In this document: piece by piece, positions 54,601 to 63,536 of the stretch
Numbering within the stretch: position 1 is the first letter of the stretch
Layout: every line of letters starts with the position of its first letter
Assembly: GCF_000721075.1 (NCBI RefSeq)
Contig: NZ_JOEQ01000015.1
Location: forward strand, 186,001-250,000
DNA from: Streptosporangium amethystogenes
Lineage (GTDB): Bacteria; Actinomycetota; Actinomycetes; Streptosporangiales; Streptosporangiaceae
Length of the DNA stretch: 64,000 nt
Direction of reading: 5' to 3'
Made by a program: the position numbers and the translations under genes
Notes under the pieces: generated by a model
Seen by the model: the letters and a program-made list of their open reading frames with translations, nothing else
Told to the model about the DNA's origin: nothing
Database searches by the model: none

Positions 54601-54759
54601 ACGGTTTCTCCTCCGTGGTTATCGAGGTTTCCAGAACCGTAACACGCGAGTGGTGTCCGCAATTAGTGCGCGTTGTCCGTCCGGTCCCCCTGTGAAAGCA
54701 TGAGCGGATTCCATCCGATCGGCTTCAGAAATTACTCGGACTACGCAGGGACGAGCGTC

Positions 54760-56685
54760 ATGAACACCAAAGTCACATTCGTCGAGCTGTCTGCATTCGA
54801 GGCCATCCTGCCCCTTGCCTCCGGTTACATGCAGGCTTACGCGCAGCACGATCCGGAGGTGGGGCCGCGATGTGATTTCGAGATCTTCTCCGCCCCGGTG
54901 TCCGCGGACAGAAAGGAGGTGATCGCAGAACTCCTGGAAAAGCGCAGCGACGTCTACGCCATCAGTTGCTACATCTGGAACATCGGATTCGCGCGCGCGG
55001 TGCTGGCCGCGCTGCACGAGCGGCTCCCGGCGGCCCAGTTCATCCTCGGCGGCCCCCAGGTCATGCTGCACGCCGAGGAGTACGTCGCCCCCGAGCAGGA
55101 GAACGTCGTCGTCTGCAACGGCGAGGGCGAGAAGACGATGCTGCAGTACCTGCGCCAGGTGATCGGCGACGACCCCGACTTCTCGGCCGTCGACGGGATC
55201 AGCTTCTGGCGGTCGGGGGAACTCGTCACCACCGAGGCCGCCGAGCGGGTACGCGACCTGATGGAGGTGCCCTCGCCCTTCACCTCCGGCGTCTTCGAGG
55301 AGGGCAGGTACACCACCGCCATCCTGGAGACCAACCGAGGATGCCCGTTCAGCTGCGGTTTCTGCTTCTGGGGCGCGGCGACCAACGACAAGGTCCACAA
55401 GTTCGAGGACCAGCGGGTCCGCGACGACATCACCTGGATCAGCAAGCACGACTTCGTGTCGATCTTCATCGCGGACGCCAACTGGGGCATGGCCCCGCGC
55501 GACGTGGAACTGACCCGCCACCTGGTGGAGTGCAGTGAGGAGAACGGCTACCCGGTGATGGTCTCGATGGCCGCGGCCAAGAACAAGCCCGACCGGATGG
55601 CCGAGATCACCGAGATTCTCGTGCGGGGAGGACTGCTGACCAGCCAGCCCATCTCCCTGCAGTCGATGAGCTCCAGGACCCTGGAGCTGGTCGACCGCTC
55701 GAACATCAAGCCCGCGACCTACACCGAGCTGCAGAGAACGCTCAGGGAAAAGCGCATCAGCTCCTACATCGAGCTGATCTGGCCGCTTCCCGGAGAGACC
55801 CTGGAGTCATACAAGGAGGGAATCGCGGAACTGTGCCGGCTCCGTGCCGACACACTCATCGTCTATCCGCAACTCCTGCTGCACAACACCTCGATATATG
55901 CCAAACGGGAGCTTCTCGGAGTGCAGGTGGAGCGCGTTCCCAGTGACGTCACGGAAGCCGACGTGGTGGTCGGCACCAACTGGGTCAGCCGCGCGGAGTG
56001 CGAGCGCGGAACCTGGTTCTACTACGCTGTCCACTCGCTCTACAACCTACGCGGCCTGTATTACCTCGCCAATTATCTGGAGAGGTCCGGAACAAGGCGG
56101 CTGGAGGATTTCTTCACCGACGCAGCGACGTATTTCGAGAGCCGCACCGACACCGAGGTCGCCAGTTTCTTCCGCGATTCCGTGCAGAAACTCTGGAACT
56201 ATGACTTCCACAATTTCGGGATGGTCGCGCACCTCGTCCTGCACTCGCACCGTGAGGAGTTCGACGGACTGCTCGTCGACTTCGCCCGCGGTCAGTCCTG
56301 GTGGCGGGACGCCGGGGCGCGGGCCGCGTTCGAGCTCGACCTGCTGGCCAGGCCCTACATCTACCTGGCCAGGCCCAAGCCGCCGGGCTACGACTTCACC
56401 GAGTTGCGCGTCGAGCCGCACGGGAAGACGGCCTCGGTCGTCGACATGCCCGCCGACCTGGCCGCCCTCCTCATCGACCTCGACGTGACCGGCCTGGAGG
56501 CCGGCCGGGAGCCCCTCACCCGGCTGGTGCTCGACCACCCGCGCGGGCGGAAGCTGCCGTTCATGCCCGAGCGCAGCCTGGAGCACAACGCCTCCTACTG
56601 CCAGGGCATGGTGCTGCGGCTGCGGGAGTATCTGCCCACCTGGCGGCCGGAGTCCGAGGTCGCCGCGTTGCCGGGCCGCCGCTGA
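54760..56685 (+). CDS. Cobalamin-binding radical SAM enzyme
   Basis: About 641 residues. A B12-binding-like Rossmann domain (about 20-160, with FILGGPQVML), then a radical SAM core with the cluster motif CPFSCGFC (Cys195, 199, 202), then a long C-terminal domain (about 400-641). This is the layout of class B radical SAM enzymes, many of which methylate unactivated carbons; some do other chemistry. The DxHxG cobalamin ligand of B12 mutases is not visible, as usual for this class. I start at the ATG at 54760 (GGGAC upstream, homology begins there); a TTG at 54673 and ATG at 54700 are in frame. Confidence 0.85.
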   Translation: MNTKVTFVELSAFEAILPLASGYMQAYAQHDPEVGPRCDFEIFSAPVSADRKEVIAELLEKRSDVYAISCYIWNIGFARAVLAALHERLPAAQFILGGPQVMLHAEEYVAPEQENVVVCNGEGEKTMLQYLRQVIGDDPDFSAVDGISFWRSGELVTTEAAERVRDLMEVPSPFTSGVFEEGRYTTAILETNRGCPFSCGFCFWGAATNDKVHKFEDQRVRDDITWISKHDFVSIFIADANWGMAPRDVELTRHLVECSEENGYPVMVSMAAAKNKPDRMAEITEILVRGGLLTSQPISLQSMSSRTLELVDRSNIKPATYTELQRTLREKRISSYIELIWPLPGETLESYKEGIAELCRLRADTLIVYPQLLLHNTSIYAKRELLGVQVERVPSDVTEADVVVGTNWVSRAECERGTWFYYAVHSLYNLRGLYYLANYLERSGTRRLEDFFTDAATYFESRTDTEVASFFRDSVQKLWNYDFHNFGMVAHLVLHSHREEFDGLLVDFARGQSWWRDAGARAAFELDLLARPYIYLARPKPPGYDFTELRVEPHGKTASVVDMPADLAALLIDLDVTGLEAGREPLTRLVLDHPRGRKLPFMPERSLEHNASYCQGMVLRLREYLPTWRPESEVAALPGRR

Positions 56686-56710
56686 GCCGCCTCGGCCGGG
56701 CCGCGAAGGG

Positions 56711-56790
56711 CCCGCGTATGACGAGGGCCGTGAGGATGATCCTCACGGCCCTCGTCATACGCGGGCATCCCGCCCGGCGGGATGCCCGCG
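56711..56790. terminator. Two overlapping perfect palindromes between convergent genes
   Basis: Bases 56711-56765 form a perfect palindrome with 27-bp arms and one central base. Bases 56760-56790 form a second with 15-bp arms and one central base, sharing six bases with the first, so the two hairpins compete. They lie between the radical SAM stop (56685) and the NRPS stop (56794), as a two-way terminator. Confidence 0.8.
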
Positions 56791-56793
56791 GGC

Positions 56794-59700
56794 TCAGACC
56801 CCGGCCTTCGCCTCGGCCTTGGCCGAGGCGCCGTCCACCGCCTCGGCGAAGTCGGCGAGCACCGGGTTCTCGAACAGCACCCTGATCGGCACGTTCACGG
56901 TGAACCTCTCCCGTACCCGGGTGATCACCTGCGCGGCCACCAGGGAGTGACCGCCGATCTCCAGGAAGTCGTCCTCCCGGGCGACCCGCCTGAGCTTCAG
57001 CACCTCGGCCCAGATCCCGGCGATCGTCTGCTCCGTCGGCGTCCGCGGCGCGTCGAAGTCGTCCTCGCCGCCCCCGCCCCCGTCGCCGTCCAAGCCGCCC
57101 GAGCCGGGCTCCGGCAGTGCCTGACGGTCCACCTTGCCCGAGGAGGTCAGCGGCATCGCGTCCAGCGTCAGGTAGGAGGCGGGCAGCATGTACGCGGGCA
57201 GCGAGCCCTGCAGGAACCGGTGCAGCTCGCCGGTCAGGCCGCTGCGGTCGGCGATGATCCTGGAGGCGTCGTCGAGCACGACGTAGGCGACCAGCCGGTC
57301 GTCGCGCACGACGACCGCCGCCTCGCGGACGCCCGGGTAACGGGTGATCGCCGCCTCGATCTCGGCCGGTTCCACCCGGAAACCACGGATCTTCACCTGC
57401 GCGTCGACCCGGCCCACGTACTGCAGCCGGCCGTCGGGCAGGTAGCGGGCCAGGTCACCGGTGCGGTAGAGCCGCGCCCCCGGAGGGCCGTACGGATCGG
57501 GCATGAACGACCGCGCGGTCATACCGGGCCTGCCCCGGTAGCCGTGGGCCAGACCGGCGCCGCCGACGTACAGCTCCCCGGGCACACCGGCCGGGAGCGG
57601 GTTGAGCCGGCGGTCCAGCACGTAGGTCCTGAAGTTGGCCAGCGGCCGGCCGATCGGCGGGGCGTACGCTGCGGCGGGGTCGCACGCGCCCATCGTGGCG
57701 CACACGGTCGTCTCCGTCGGCCCGTAGGCGTTGACGAACCTGCGGCCCGGCCCCCAGGTCCGCACCAGCCCGGTCGGGCACTGCTCGCCCGCGACCACCA
57801 TCAACCTGACCGTGCCCAGTTCGTCGCCCCTGAGCGTGCTGAGGAACGTCGGCGGGAAGGTGGCCGCGGTCACGCCCTGGTCGCTGATGACCTTCGCCGT
57901 CTCCTGCGGGGTCATGGCCGAGGGGTCCAGCACGCACAGCGCCGACCCGTTCAGCAGCGCCATCGTGATCTCCCAGATCGAGGCGTCGAAGCTGAGCGAG
58001 GCGAAGAGCGCCACCCGGTCGTCGGGCGTCAGGGAGAACTCCCGCGACAGGGCCGAGGCGAGGTTGCTCACGCCGCGGTGCGGCACCTCCACCCCCTTGG
58101 GCCGGCCGGTCGATCCCGAGGTGTAGATGAGGTAGGCGGTGGCGTCGGGCGCGGGCGTCACGCCGGGGCCGGTGGCCGGCTCCGCCGCCTCGATCGCGCT
58201 CCAGCCGGTGTCCAGCTCGACCGTGCGCACCCGGCCACCGGGCACCCGGCCGGCGTGCTCGGCCACGGTCAGGACCAGCCCGGTTCCGCTGTCGTCCAGG
58301 ATGTGGCCGAGCCGGTCGGGCGGTAGCGCCGGGTCCAGCGGCAGATAGACGCCGCCGGACTTGACGGTGCCGAGGAAGGCGACGAGCGCCTCGGCCGAGC
58401 GGCCGGTCATCGAGCCGACGACCTGGCCTGGCCGTATTCCGTCACGGATCAGCCGGTGGGCCACCCGGTTGGCGCGCTCGTCCAGCTCACGGTAGGTCAG
58501 CCGCCGCTCGCCGCAGAGCACCGCGAGTGCGTCGGGGGCGGCGGCGGCGCGCGCCTCGAACAGCGCGCCGATGCTCGCCTGCTCGTCGAAGGGGGCCTCG
58601 GTACGGTTCCACTCGGCGACCACCAGCCGCAGTTGCTCGGCGTCCAGCAGGGACAGGCGCGAGATGGGCCGGGTGGGGTCGCCCACGGCGTCGGTCAGGA
58701 GCGTGACGTACTGCTCGGCCCTGGTTCTGGCGCCGGGCGCGTCGAACAGGTCGAGCGCGTAGCGCAGCTCGCCCTCCAGCGAGCCGGGCACCAGGACCAG
58801 CGCCAGATCCGAGGCCAGCGGGAAGCGGTCCGCCCCCAGCTCCGAGGTCCGCACGCCGGGCAGTCGCAGCGCGCTCCAGGCCGGGGCGGCCTGGTCGAAC
58901 TCCGCCTGGTAGAGCGGCCGCACGCCGCTGGAGGCGTCCAGCCGCAGTTCCTCGGCGAGCCGGTGCGCAGGGTAGGAGCCGTGCGCGGCCGCCCCGTCGA
59001 GCGCGTCACGCACCCGGGCGACGACGGTGGCGAACGACGGGTCGCCCTCGCAGCCGATCCGGATCGGGAACACCGGGGCGCGGCCGTCGCCGGGCACGGG
59101 TACGCCGACCACCACCTCGTCCTGGCCCGACCAGCGGCACAGTGCGACCGCCCAGGCGGCCAGGGTGACGGCCCGGGTGTCGGTGCTGGTTTCGGCGCCG
59201 GGGGTGGCCGCCTCGGCCTGCCCCGACCAGCGCGACAGCGCCATCGCCCGCGCGGCCTGGGCGGCGGCCCCGACGGCGGCCCCGACGGCGGCTCCGTCGC
59301 CGGTGCCGGTCTCGCGTGCGAGGGCCTCGATGCGCGCGGCCGTCTCCGGCGGGACGCCGAAGGTCACCCGGGCGCCCGTGAGGCCGGGTACGGCGGGACG
59401 GCCGCGGTCGGCGGGCAGGTCGAGGACGGGAGGCGCACCGTCGAGCCGGTCACGCCAGTAGGCGAGATCGGCGACGTCGCCGGCCTCCGGGGAGGACGCG
59501 GCGCGACCGTTCGGACCGGCGGCGCGTCCGCCGGGGGACGGGTCAGGGGAGTCGTGGCCGCTCGCGGAGACGCCGTCGCGAGCGGCGGCGGGGGAGCCGA
59601 TCGCGCTCCGGTAGGCCCGGGAGATCTCCCCGGCGAGACCGGCCAGGACGCGCTCGTCGGCCACCAGTCGGTGCGCCGTCAGGACGAGCGCGTGGTCGTC

Positions 59701-60060
59701 GTCGGCCAGCCGGGCCAGGACGATCCGGAGCGGCGGCCCCGCTTCGAGGTCGAGACCGCGGTTGGCCTGCTCGGAGACCAGACGCGCCAGTGACTCCTCG
59801 CGGCGGCCCGGTTCGTGTCTGCCCAGTTCCACCGGCCGGGGAACGGCGACGGGCACTGTGACGGGCACGGGGCCACCCGGCGGGGCCGGCCGTAGGTCCT
59901 CGCGCGCCTCCAGTACCTCCTCCAGCGCGGCGGTCAGGGCCTTCTCGTCCAGAGACCCGCGTAGCCGCGCGGCGAGGGTGACCTGGTCGGTGTGGTCACC
60001 GGCGGATTTTGCCCGGTAGGACCTCCACCAGCTCTCCTGGATCGGCGACATGTCCGGCAT
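56794..60060 (-). CDS. Single-module NRPS, C-A-T, predicted phenylalanine
   Basis: A 1088-residue protein: condensation-like domain (about 5-445), adenylation (about 470-960) and thiolation (about 1010-1075, Ser1039 in EIGGHSL). A-domain motifs are intact (IYTSGSTGRPKG, NAYGPTETT, YRTGDLARY, SSGKVDR). The specificity positions read D-A-W-T-V-A-A-V-C-K by alignment with GrsA, a phenylalanine-type code. The C-domain active site reads AHRLVADE instead of HHxxxDG (the second His and the Asp remain). A segment ALxRWSGQ occurs twice in the C domain. There is no thioesterase domain. The ATG at 60060 has GGAG 6 bases upstream. Confidence 0.88.
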   Translation of the reverse strand: MPDMSPIQESWWRSYRAKSAGDHTDQVTLAARLRGSLDEKALTAALEEVLEAREDLRPAPPGGPVPVTVPVAVPRPVELGRHEPGRREESLARLVSEQANRGLDLEAGPPLRIVLARLADDDHALVLTAHRLVADERVLAGLAGEISRAYRSAIGSPAAARDGVSASGHDSPDPSPGGRAAGPNGRAASSPEAGDVADLAYWRDRLDGAPPVLDLPADRGRPAVPGLTGARVTFGVPPETAARIEALARETGTGDGAAVGAAVGAAAQAARAMALSRWSGQAEAATPGAETSTDTRAVTLAAWAVALCRWSGQDEVVVGVPVPGDGRAPVFPIRIGCEGDPSFATVVARVRDALDGAAAHGSYPAHRLAEELRLDASSGVRPLYQAEFDQAAPAWSALRLPGVRTSELGADRFPLASDLALVLVPGSLEGELRYALDLFDAPGARTRAEQYVTLLTDAVGDPTRPISRLSLLDAEQLRLVVAEWNRTEAPFDEQASIGALFEARAAAAPDALAVLCGERRLTYRELDERANRVAHRLIRDGIRPGQVVGSMTGRSAEALVAFLGTVKSGGVYLPLDPALPPDRLGHILDDSGTGLVLTVAEHAGRVPGGRVRTVELDTGWSAIEAAEPATGPGVTPAPDATAYLIYTSGSTGRPKGVEVPHRGVSNLASALSREFSLTPDDRVALFASLSFDASIWEITMALLNGSALCVLDPSAMTPQETAKVISDQGVTAATFPPTFLSTLRGDELGTVRLMVVAGEQCPTGLVRTWGPGRRFVNAYGPTETTVCATMGACDPAAAYAPPIGRPLANFRTYVLDRRLNPLPAGVPGELYVGGAGLAHGYRGRPGMTARSFMPDPYGPPGARLYRTGDLARYLPDGRLQYVGRVDAQVKIRGFRVEPAEIEAAITRYPGVREAAVVVRDDRLVAYVVLDDASRIIADRSGLTGELHRFLQGSLPAYMLPASYLTLDAMPLTSSGKVDRQALPEPGSGGLDGDGGGGGEDDFDAPRTPTEQTIAGIWAEVLKLRRVAREDDFLEIGGHSLVAAQVITRVRERFTVNVPIRVLFENPVLADFAEAVDGASAKAEAKAGV

Positions 60061-60072
60061 GGGGTGCTCCAA

Positions 60073-61305
60073 TCAGTGCCCTGCGTGGTCGAGTTCGAGA
60101 TGGACGGGGACGCGGTCGACGCCCCACATGAGGTTCGAGCGCAGCCGCTTGACCGGCCCGGTGAGTTCCATATGGGCCACCCGGCGGGTCAGCTCCTCCA
60201 GCAGCACGCGCAGTTCGAACCTGGCCAGCGCCGCACCGATGCACAGGTGCCTGCCGAGACCGAACGTGAGGTGCCGGTTGGGGGTGCGGCCGACGTCGAA
60301 GCGGCGCGCGTCGGGGAAGGCGTCCTCGTCGCGGTTGACGGCCGGGTGCCACACACTGACCCGCTCACCGGCCCGGATGATCTGTTCTCCGATCCTGGTG
60401 TCGCGCAGCGCGGTGCGCATCACGTTGAGGCTGGGGGCGGTCCAGCGCAGCACCTCCTCCACGGCGGTCGGGATGAGCGAGGGGTCCTCGCGCAGCCGCC
60501 GCCACTCGCCGGGGTTCTCCACCAGGGCGATGACGGCTCCGGCCGAGGCGTGCCTGGTCGTCTCGTTGCCTCCGGTGATGAGGCCGTTGATGTTGAGCAG
60601 GATCTCCTCGTCGGTGAGGGGTGTTCCGTCGATCCGGCCGCGGATCAGCACGCTGATCACATCGTCGCCGAGGGCGCCGCGCCGTTCGGCCAGCAGATCG
60701 GCGTAGTAGGCGAAGATGTTGGCGTTCGCCTCGGCCTTCTCCGCGTCGGAGATGACGTCGTCGGAGGTGGCGGAGCCGAACGCGGTGCGCGTCCACTGGA
60801 TCATCAGGTCCCAGTCGGCACGGGGTACGCCCAGCAGCTCGCAGATGACCGAGAGCGGTAGCCTGCCCGCCACCGTGTCGACGAAGTCGAAGGAGTCCCT
60901 GGGCGCGTTCTGCTCCAGCATCCCGCCCACCGTCTCGCGCATCGCGCCTTCGAGGCGGCGCACCACCCGGGGAGTGAGCGCGGGGTTCATCACGTCGCGC
61001 AACTGGCTGTGGCGGCCGTCGGTGACGATGAGCATCTTGCCCGCGGCGGCGCGGGCGGCGGACTCGGTCTGCCCGACCTGCATTCCCCGCTCGGAGGTGA
61101 AATTCGTCTTGTCAAGATAGACGGCCACCCCGTCGGCGTATTTGGTGAACGCCCAGAAACTCGGCCCCGTCGACCTGGAGTTCCAGAACATCGGCCGGTG
61201 CTCCTGCAGGTAATGCAGGACACCGAGGCCCGAGTCGGGTGCCGTGTAGATGTCCGGATCGGCGAGATCCAGCTCGTTCAGATCAACCGTCGTGTCCACT
61301 GTCAT
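60073..61305 (-). CDS. Cytochrome P450 with GGNETT I-helix (amino-acyl-carrier hydroxylase-like)
   Basis: A 410-residue P450. The haem loop is FGLGRHLCIGAALAR. The I-helix reads GGNETTRHA rather than AGHETT; this variant is typical of P450s that hydroxylate the beta-carbon of amino acids bound to a carrier protein (NovI-type, CYP163-like). It ends 12 bases before the NRPS start. The joint reading is beta-hydroxylation of Phe on the T domain, which is inference. Confidence 0.88.
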   Translation of the reverse strand: MTVDTTVDLNELDLADPDIYTAPDSGLGVLHYLQEHRPMFWNSRSTGPSFWAFTKYADGVAVYLDKTNFTSERGMQVGQTESAARAAAGKMLIVTDGRHSQLRDVMNPALTPRVVRRLEGAMRETVGGMLEQNAPRDSFDFVDTVAGRLPLSVICELLGVPRADWDLMIQWTRTAFGSATSDDVISDAEKAEANANIFAYYADLLAERRGALGDDVISVLIRGRIDGTPLTDEEILLNINGLITGGNETTRHASAGAVIALVENPGEWRRLREDPSLIPTAVEEVLRWTAPSLNVMRTALRDTRIGEQIIRAGERVSVWHPAVNRDEDAFPDARRFDVGRTPNRHLTFGLGRHLCIGAALARFELRVLLEELTRRVAHMELTGPVKRLRSNLMWGVDRVPVHLELDHAGH

Positions 61306-62111
61306 GTGGAATTCCTCCGTGCGTACACATCAAAGATGTCCGTGTTCCTCAGCAGGGGATCCTGGCCGATGTCGACCTGGAATCCACGACCGGTGAGATC
61401 GTCGCGTACGGATGCCAGCCGGCCGTCGATGTCATGGACCTGCATGACGATTTGGTCGACCGCTTCCCAGTCAGCGGGGGCGATTCCATCCAGCACATCG
61501 CACTCGGCTTTCTCGACGTTGATTTTCAGCAGGCCTATTCGGTGCACGCCCTCGGCGGCCATCACCTCTGAGATCGTCCGTACCCGGCACTCCTGCTCCT
61601 CGGTGACGTGCCTGCCCTCGGCCATGTCCGTCACATCCTCGGGGGCGAACCCGCTGTTGGCCAGGAAAGTCCTGGTCACCTCCGCATCGTGGCCGACGTC
61701 CGCGTACATCCCGGACATCGCGGTGGTCTCCGGATAGACGGTGAGAGTCGCCGTTCCCGGGGTATGGGAGAGCGCGCAGTCGAACGCCTTGGCGTTCAGG
61801 CCGTGGGCGGCCAGATTCGCGCACAGCGCGTCGTAAAGCGGCCGGGCAGGCTCGAAGGCAAGAATTCGAGTGCCCGGACATTCCCAGTGAAACGCCAGCG
61901 CTGCGATTCCTATGTTAGCGCCCACGTCGAACACCGTCATTCCCGGCTCAAGGCGTACGTCGTGTCTGAAGTAACTTCTGTCGCCCACGATGCTGCGATA
62001 CTGCAGGCTGGTCTCGGCGGGATTGAGCTGGAATACCACATGCCCGTCCGGCAGTGTCATCTGGCGTACCCGCTGATTGTTTTCCAGGGTGTCTCTCCGC
62101 TGATTTCGCAT
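61302..62111 (-). CDS. FkbM-family methyltransferase
   Basis: A 269-residue SAM methyltransferase with motif I VFDVGANIGIAAL (about 70-82), ILAFEPARP (motif II) and LLKINVEKAE. FkbM-type enzymes usually methylate hydroxyl groups. The start at 62111 has AAGGG upstream; the longer open frame crosses the divergent exporter gene. Its stop overlaps the P450 start by four bases, giving an FkbM-P450-NRPS operon. Confidence 0.88.
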   Translation of the reverse strand: MRNQRRDTLENNQRVRQMTLPDGHVVFQLNPAETSLQYRSIVGDRSYFRHDVRLEPGMTVFDVGANIGIAALAFHWECPGTRILAFEPARPLYDALCANLAAHGLNAKAFDCALSHTPGTATLTVYPETTAMSGMYADVGHDAEVTRTFLANSGFAPEDVTDMAEGRHVTEEQECRVRTISEVMAAEGVHRIGLLKINVEKAECDVLDGIAPADWEAVDQIVMQVHDIDGRLASVRDDLTGRGFQVDIGQDPLLRNTDIFDVYARRNST

Positions 62112-62181
62112 ATCATCACCCTTAACAAAAAGCTTATTCCAGTCAACCAGAGGTGAAACCCGACAGGGACGGAATGATCTT

Positions 62182-63534
62182 ATGGACACACAGAGAACGG
62201 AAGTCAGGGAGCCGACGGAAAAGCCGCCCTCGCTCTGGCGCAATCCCGACTTCAACCGGCTCTGGGCCGGTCAGTCGATCTCGGTCCTCGGCTCCGAGCT
62301 GACCACCCTGGCCCTGCCGCTGACCGCGATCCTCATGCTGCAGGCCAGTTCCTTCGAGGTCGGTCTGCTCAACACCATGCGCACGATCGCCGCGCTGCTG
62401 CTGACGCTGATCGCCGGTGTGCTCATCGACCGCTACCGGCGCAGACCACTCATGGTCGGCGCCGACATCGGACGGGCCGTGGTCGTGGCCCTGATCCCGA
62501 TCACGGCCTTCGCCGGGTTCATGGACATGTGGGTGCTCTATGTGGTCGCCGTGGTGGTCGGTGGTCTCTCGGTGGTCTTCGAGATCGCCTACGCCGCCTA
62601 CATGCCGACGCTGCTGAGCGAGGAACAGCTGGTGGCCGGCAACAGCCGGATGGCGGCGACCGAGTCGGTGGGCGCCATCGCGGGCTCCAGCGCCGGAGGC
62701 GTGCTCATCGACCTGTTCCGGCCGGCGTACGTGATGCTGGGAGACGCGATCTCCTTCCTGGTCTCCGCCTTCGCCCTGTCGCGCATCCGTCACGTCGAGC
62801 CGCCCGTCGAGCGCCAGGACAGCGGCGGGCGCGGCGCCGTCGCGGCGATGCTCCACGACATCAAGCACGGCCTGAGGGTCACCTACCGCAACGCCTACGC
62901 CCGCCCGCTGATCCTCAACTCCGCCGGGGCGAACTTCGGGTCGATGATGATCCTGACCCTGTTCATCCTGTACGCGGCCAGGGAGCTCCAGCTTTCGGGC
63001 ACCTGGATCGGCTTCATCTACGCGGTGGGCAGCATCGGCGGTGTCATCGGCGCCGTCTTCGCGGGCAAGCTGTTCGAGAGACTCGGCTACGGGCGCGGCA
63101 TCATGACCGCCCTGATCGCGTTCCGGGTGCTGTGCCTCACACCGTTCGTGGCCGGTCCGCAGTGGCTGCAGATCACCCTGTTCTCGGTGATCTGGTTCGT
63201 CACGGTGTTCGGGGTGGTGGCCGGGAACATCGGCCAGCTCACCCTCTTCCAGTACGTGATCCCCAACCACCTGCGCGGCCGGGTCATCGGCGCGAGCCGC
63301 GCGGTCTACCTCGGCATCCTGCCGCTGGCCGCGATGCTGGCCGGGGTGCTGGGCGAGCTGATCGGGGTCAAGCCCGCCATCTACGTGGGTGCCGCGTTCC
63401 TGCTGCCCTGGATCATCCTGCTCTTCCTGTCGCCGGTGCCGAACCTGCGCAGGCTGGAGGACGCCGAGATGCTGCAGGACATCGAGGAGCCCGCCGGGAG
63501 GCCCGGCGGGCGCGAGGACGGCAAGGACACCTGA
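62182..63534 (+). CDS. MFS exporter of the NRPS locus
   Basis: A 450-residue, 12-helix MFS protein of the MefA/EntS-like drug exporter group: RNPDFNRLWAGQSISVLGSE at the start, motif A-like DRYRRRPLMVGADIGR after helix 2. It is divergent from the FkbM gene, with a 70-base shared promoter gap that is AT-rich. It probably exports the product. Confidence 0.87.
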   Translation: MDTQRTEVREPTEKPPSLWRNPDFNRLWAGQSISVLGSELTTLALPLTAILMLQASSFEVGLLNTMRTIAALLLTLIAGVLIDRYRRRPLMVGADIGRAVVVALIPITAFAGFMDMWVLYVVAVVVGGLSVVFEIAYAAYMPTLLSEEQLVAGNSRMAATESVGAIAGSSAGGVLIDLFRPAYVMLGDAISFLVSAFALSRIRHVEPPVERQDSGGRGAVAAMLHDIKHGLRVTYRNAYARPLILNSAGANFGSMMILTLFILYAARELQLSGTWIGFIYAVGSIGGVIGAVFAGKLFERLGYGRGIMTALIAFRVLCLTPFVAGPQWLQITLFSVIWFVTVFGVVAGNIGQLTLFQYVIPNHLRGRVIGASRAVYLGILPLAAMLAGVLGELIGVKPAIYVGAAFLLPWIILLFLSPVPNLRRLEDAEMLQDIEEPAGRPGGREDGKDT

Positions 63535-63536
63535 GG

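Noticed and set aside
56782..58326. 514-residue plus-strand open frame opposite the NRPS
   Set aside because: Antisense shadow of the adenylation domain; no ribosome site or domain.
59218..59300. CRISPR-like tandem repeats in the NRPS gene
   Set aside because: The short CGGCCCCGACGG-type repeats are in frame, contiguous and without spacers, so they are a local duplication in the coding sequence.
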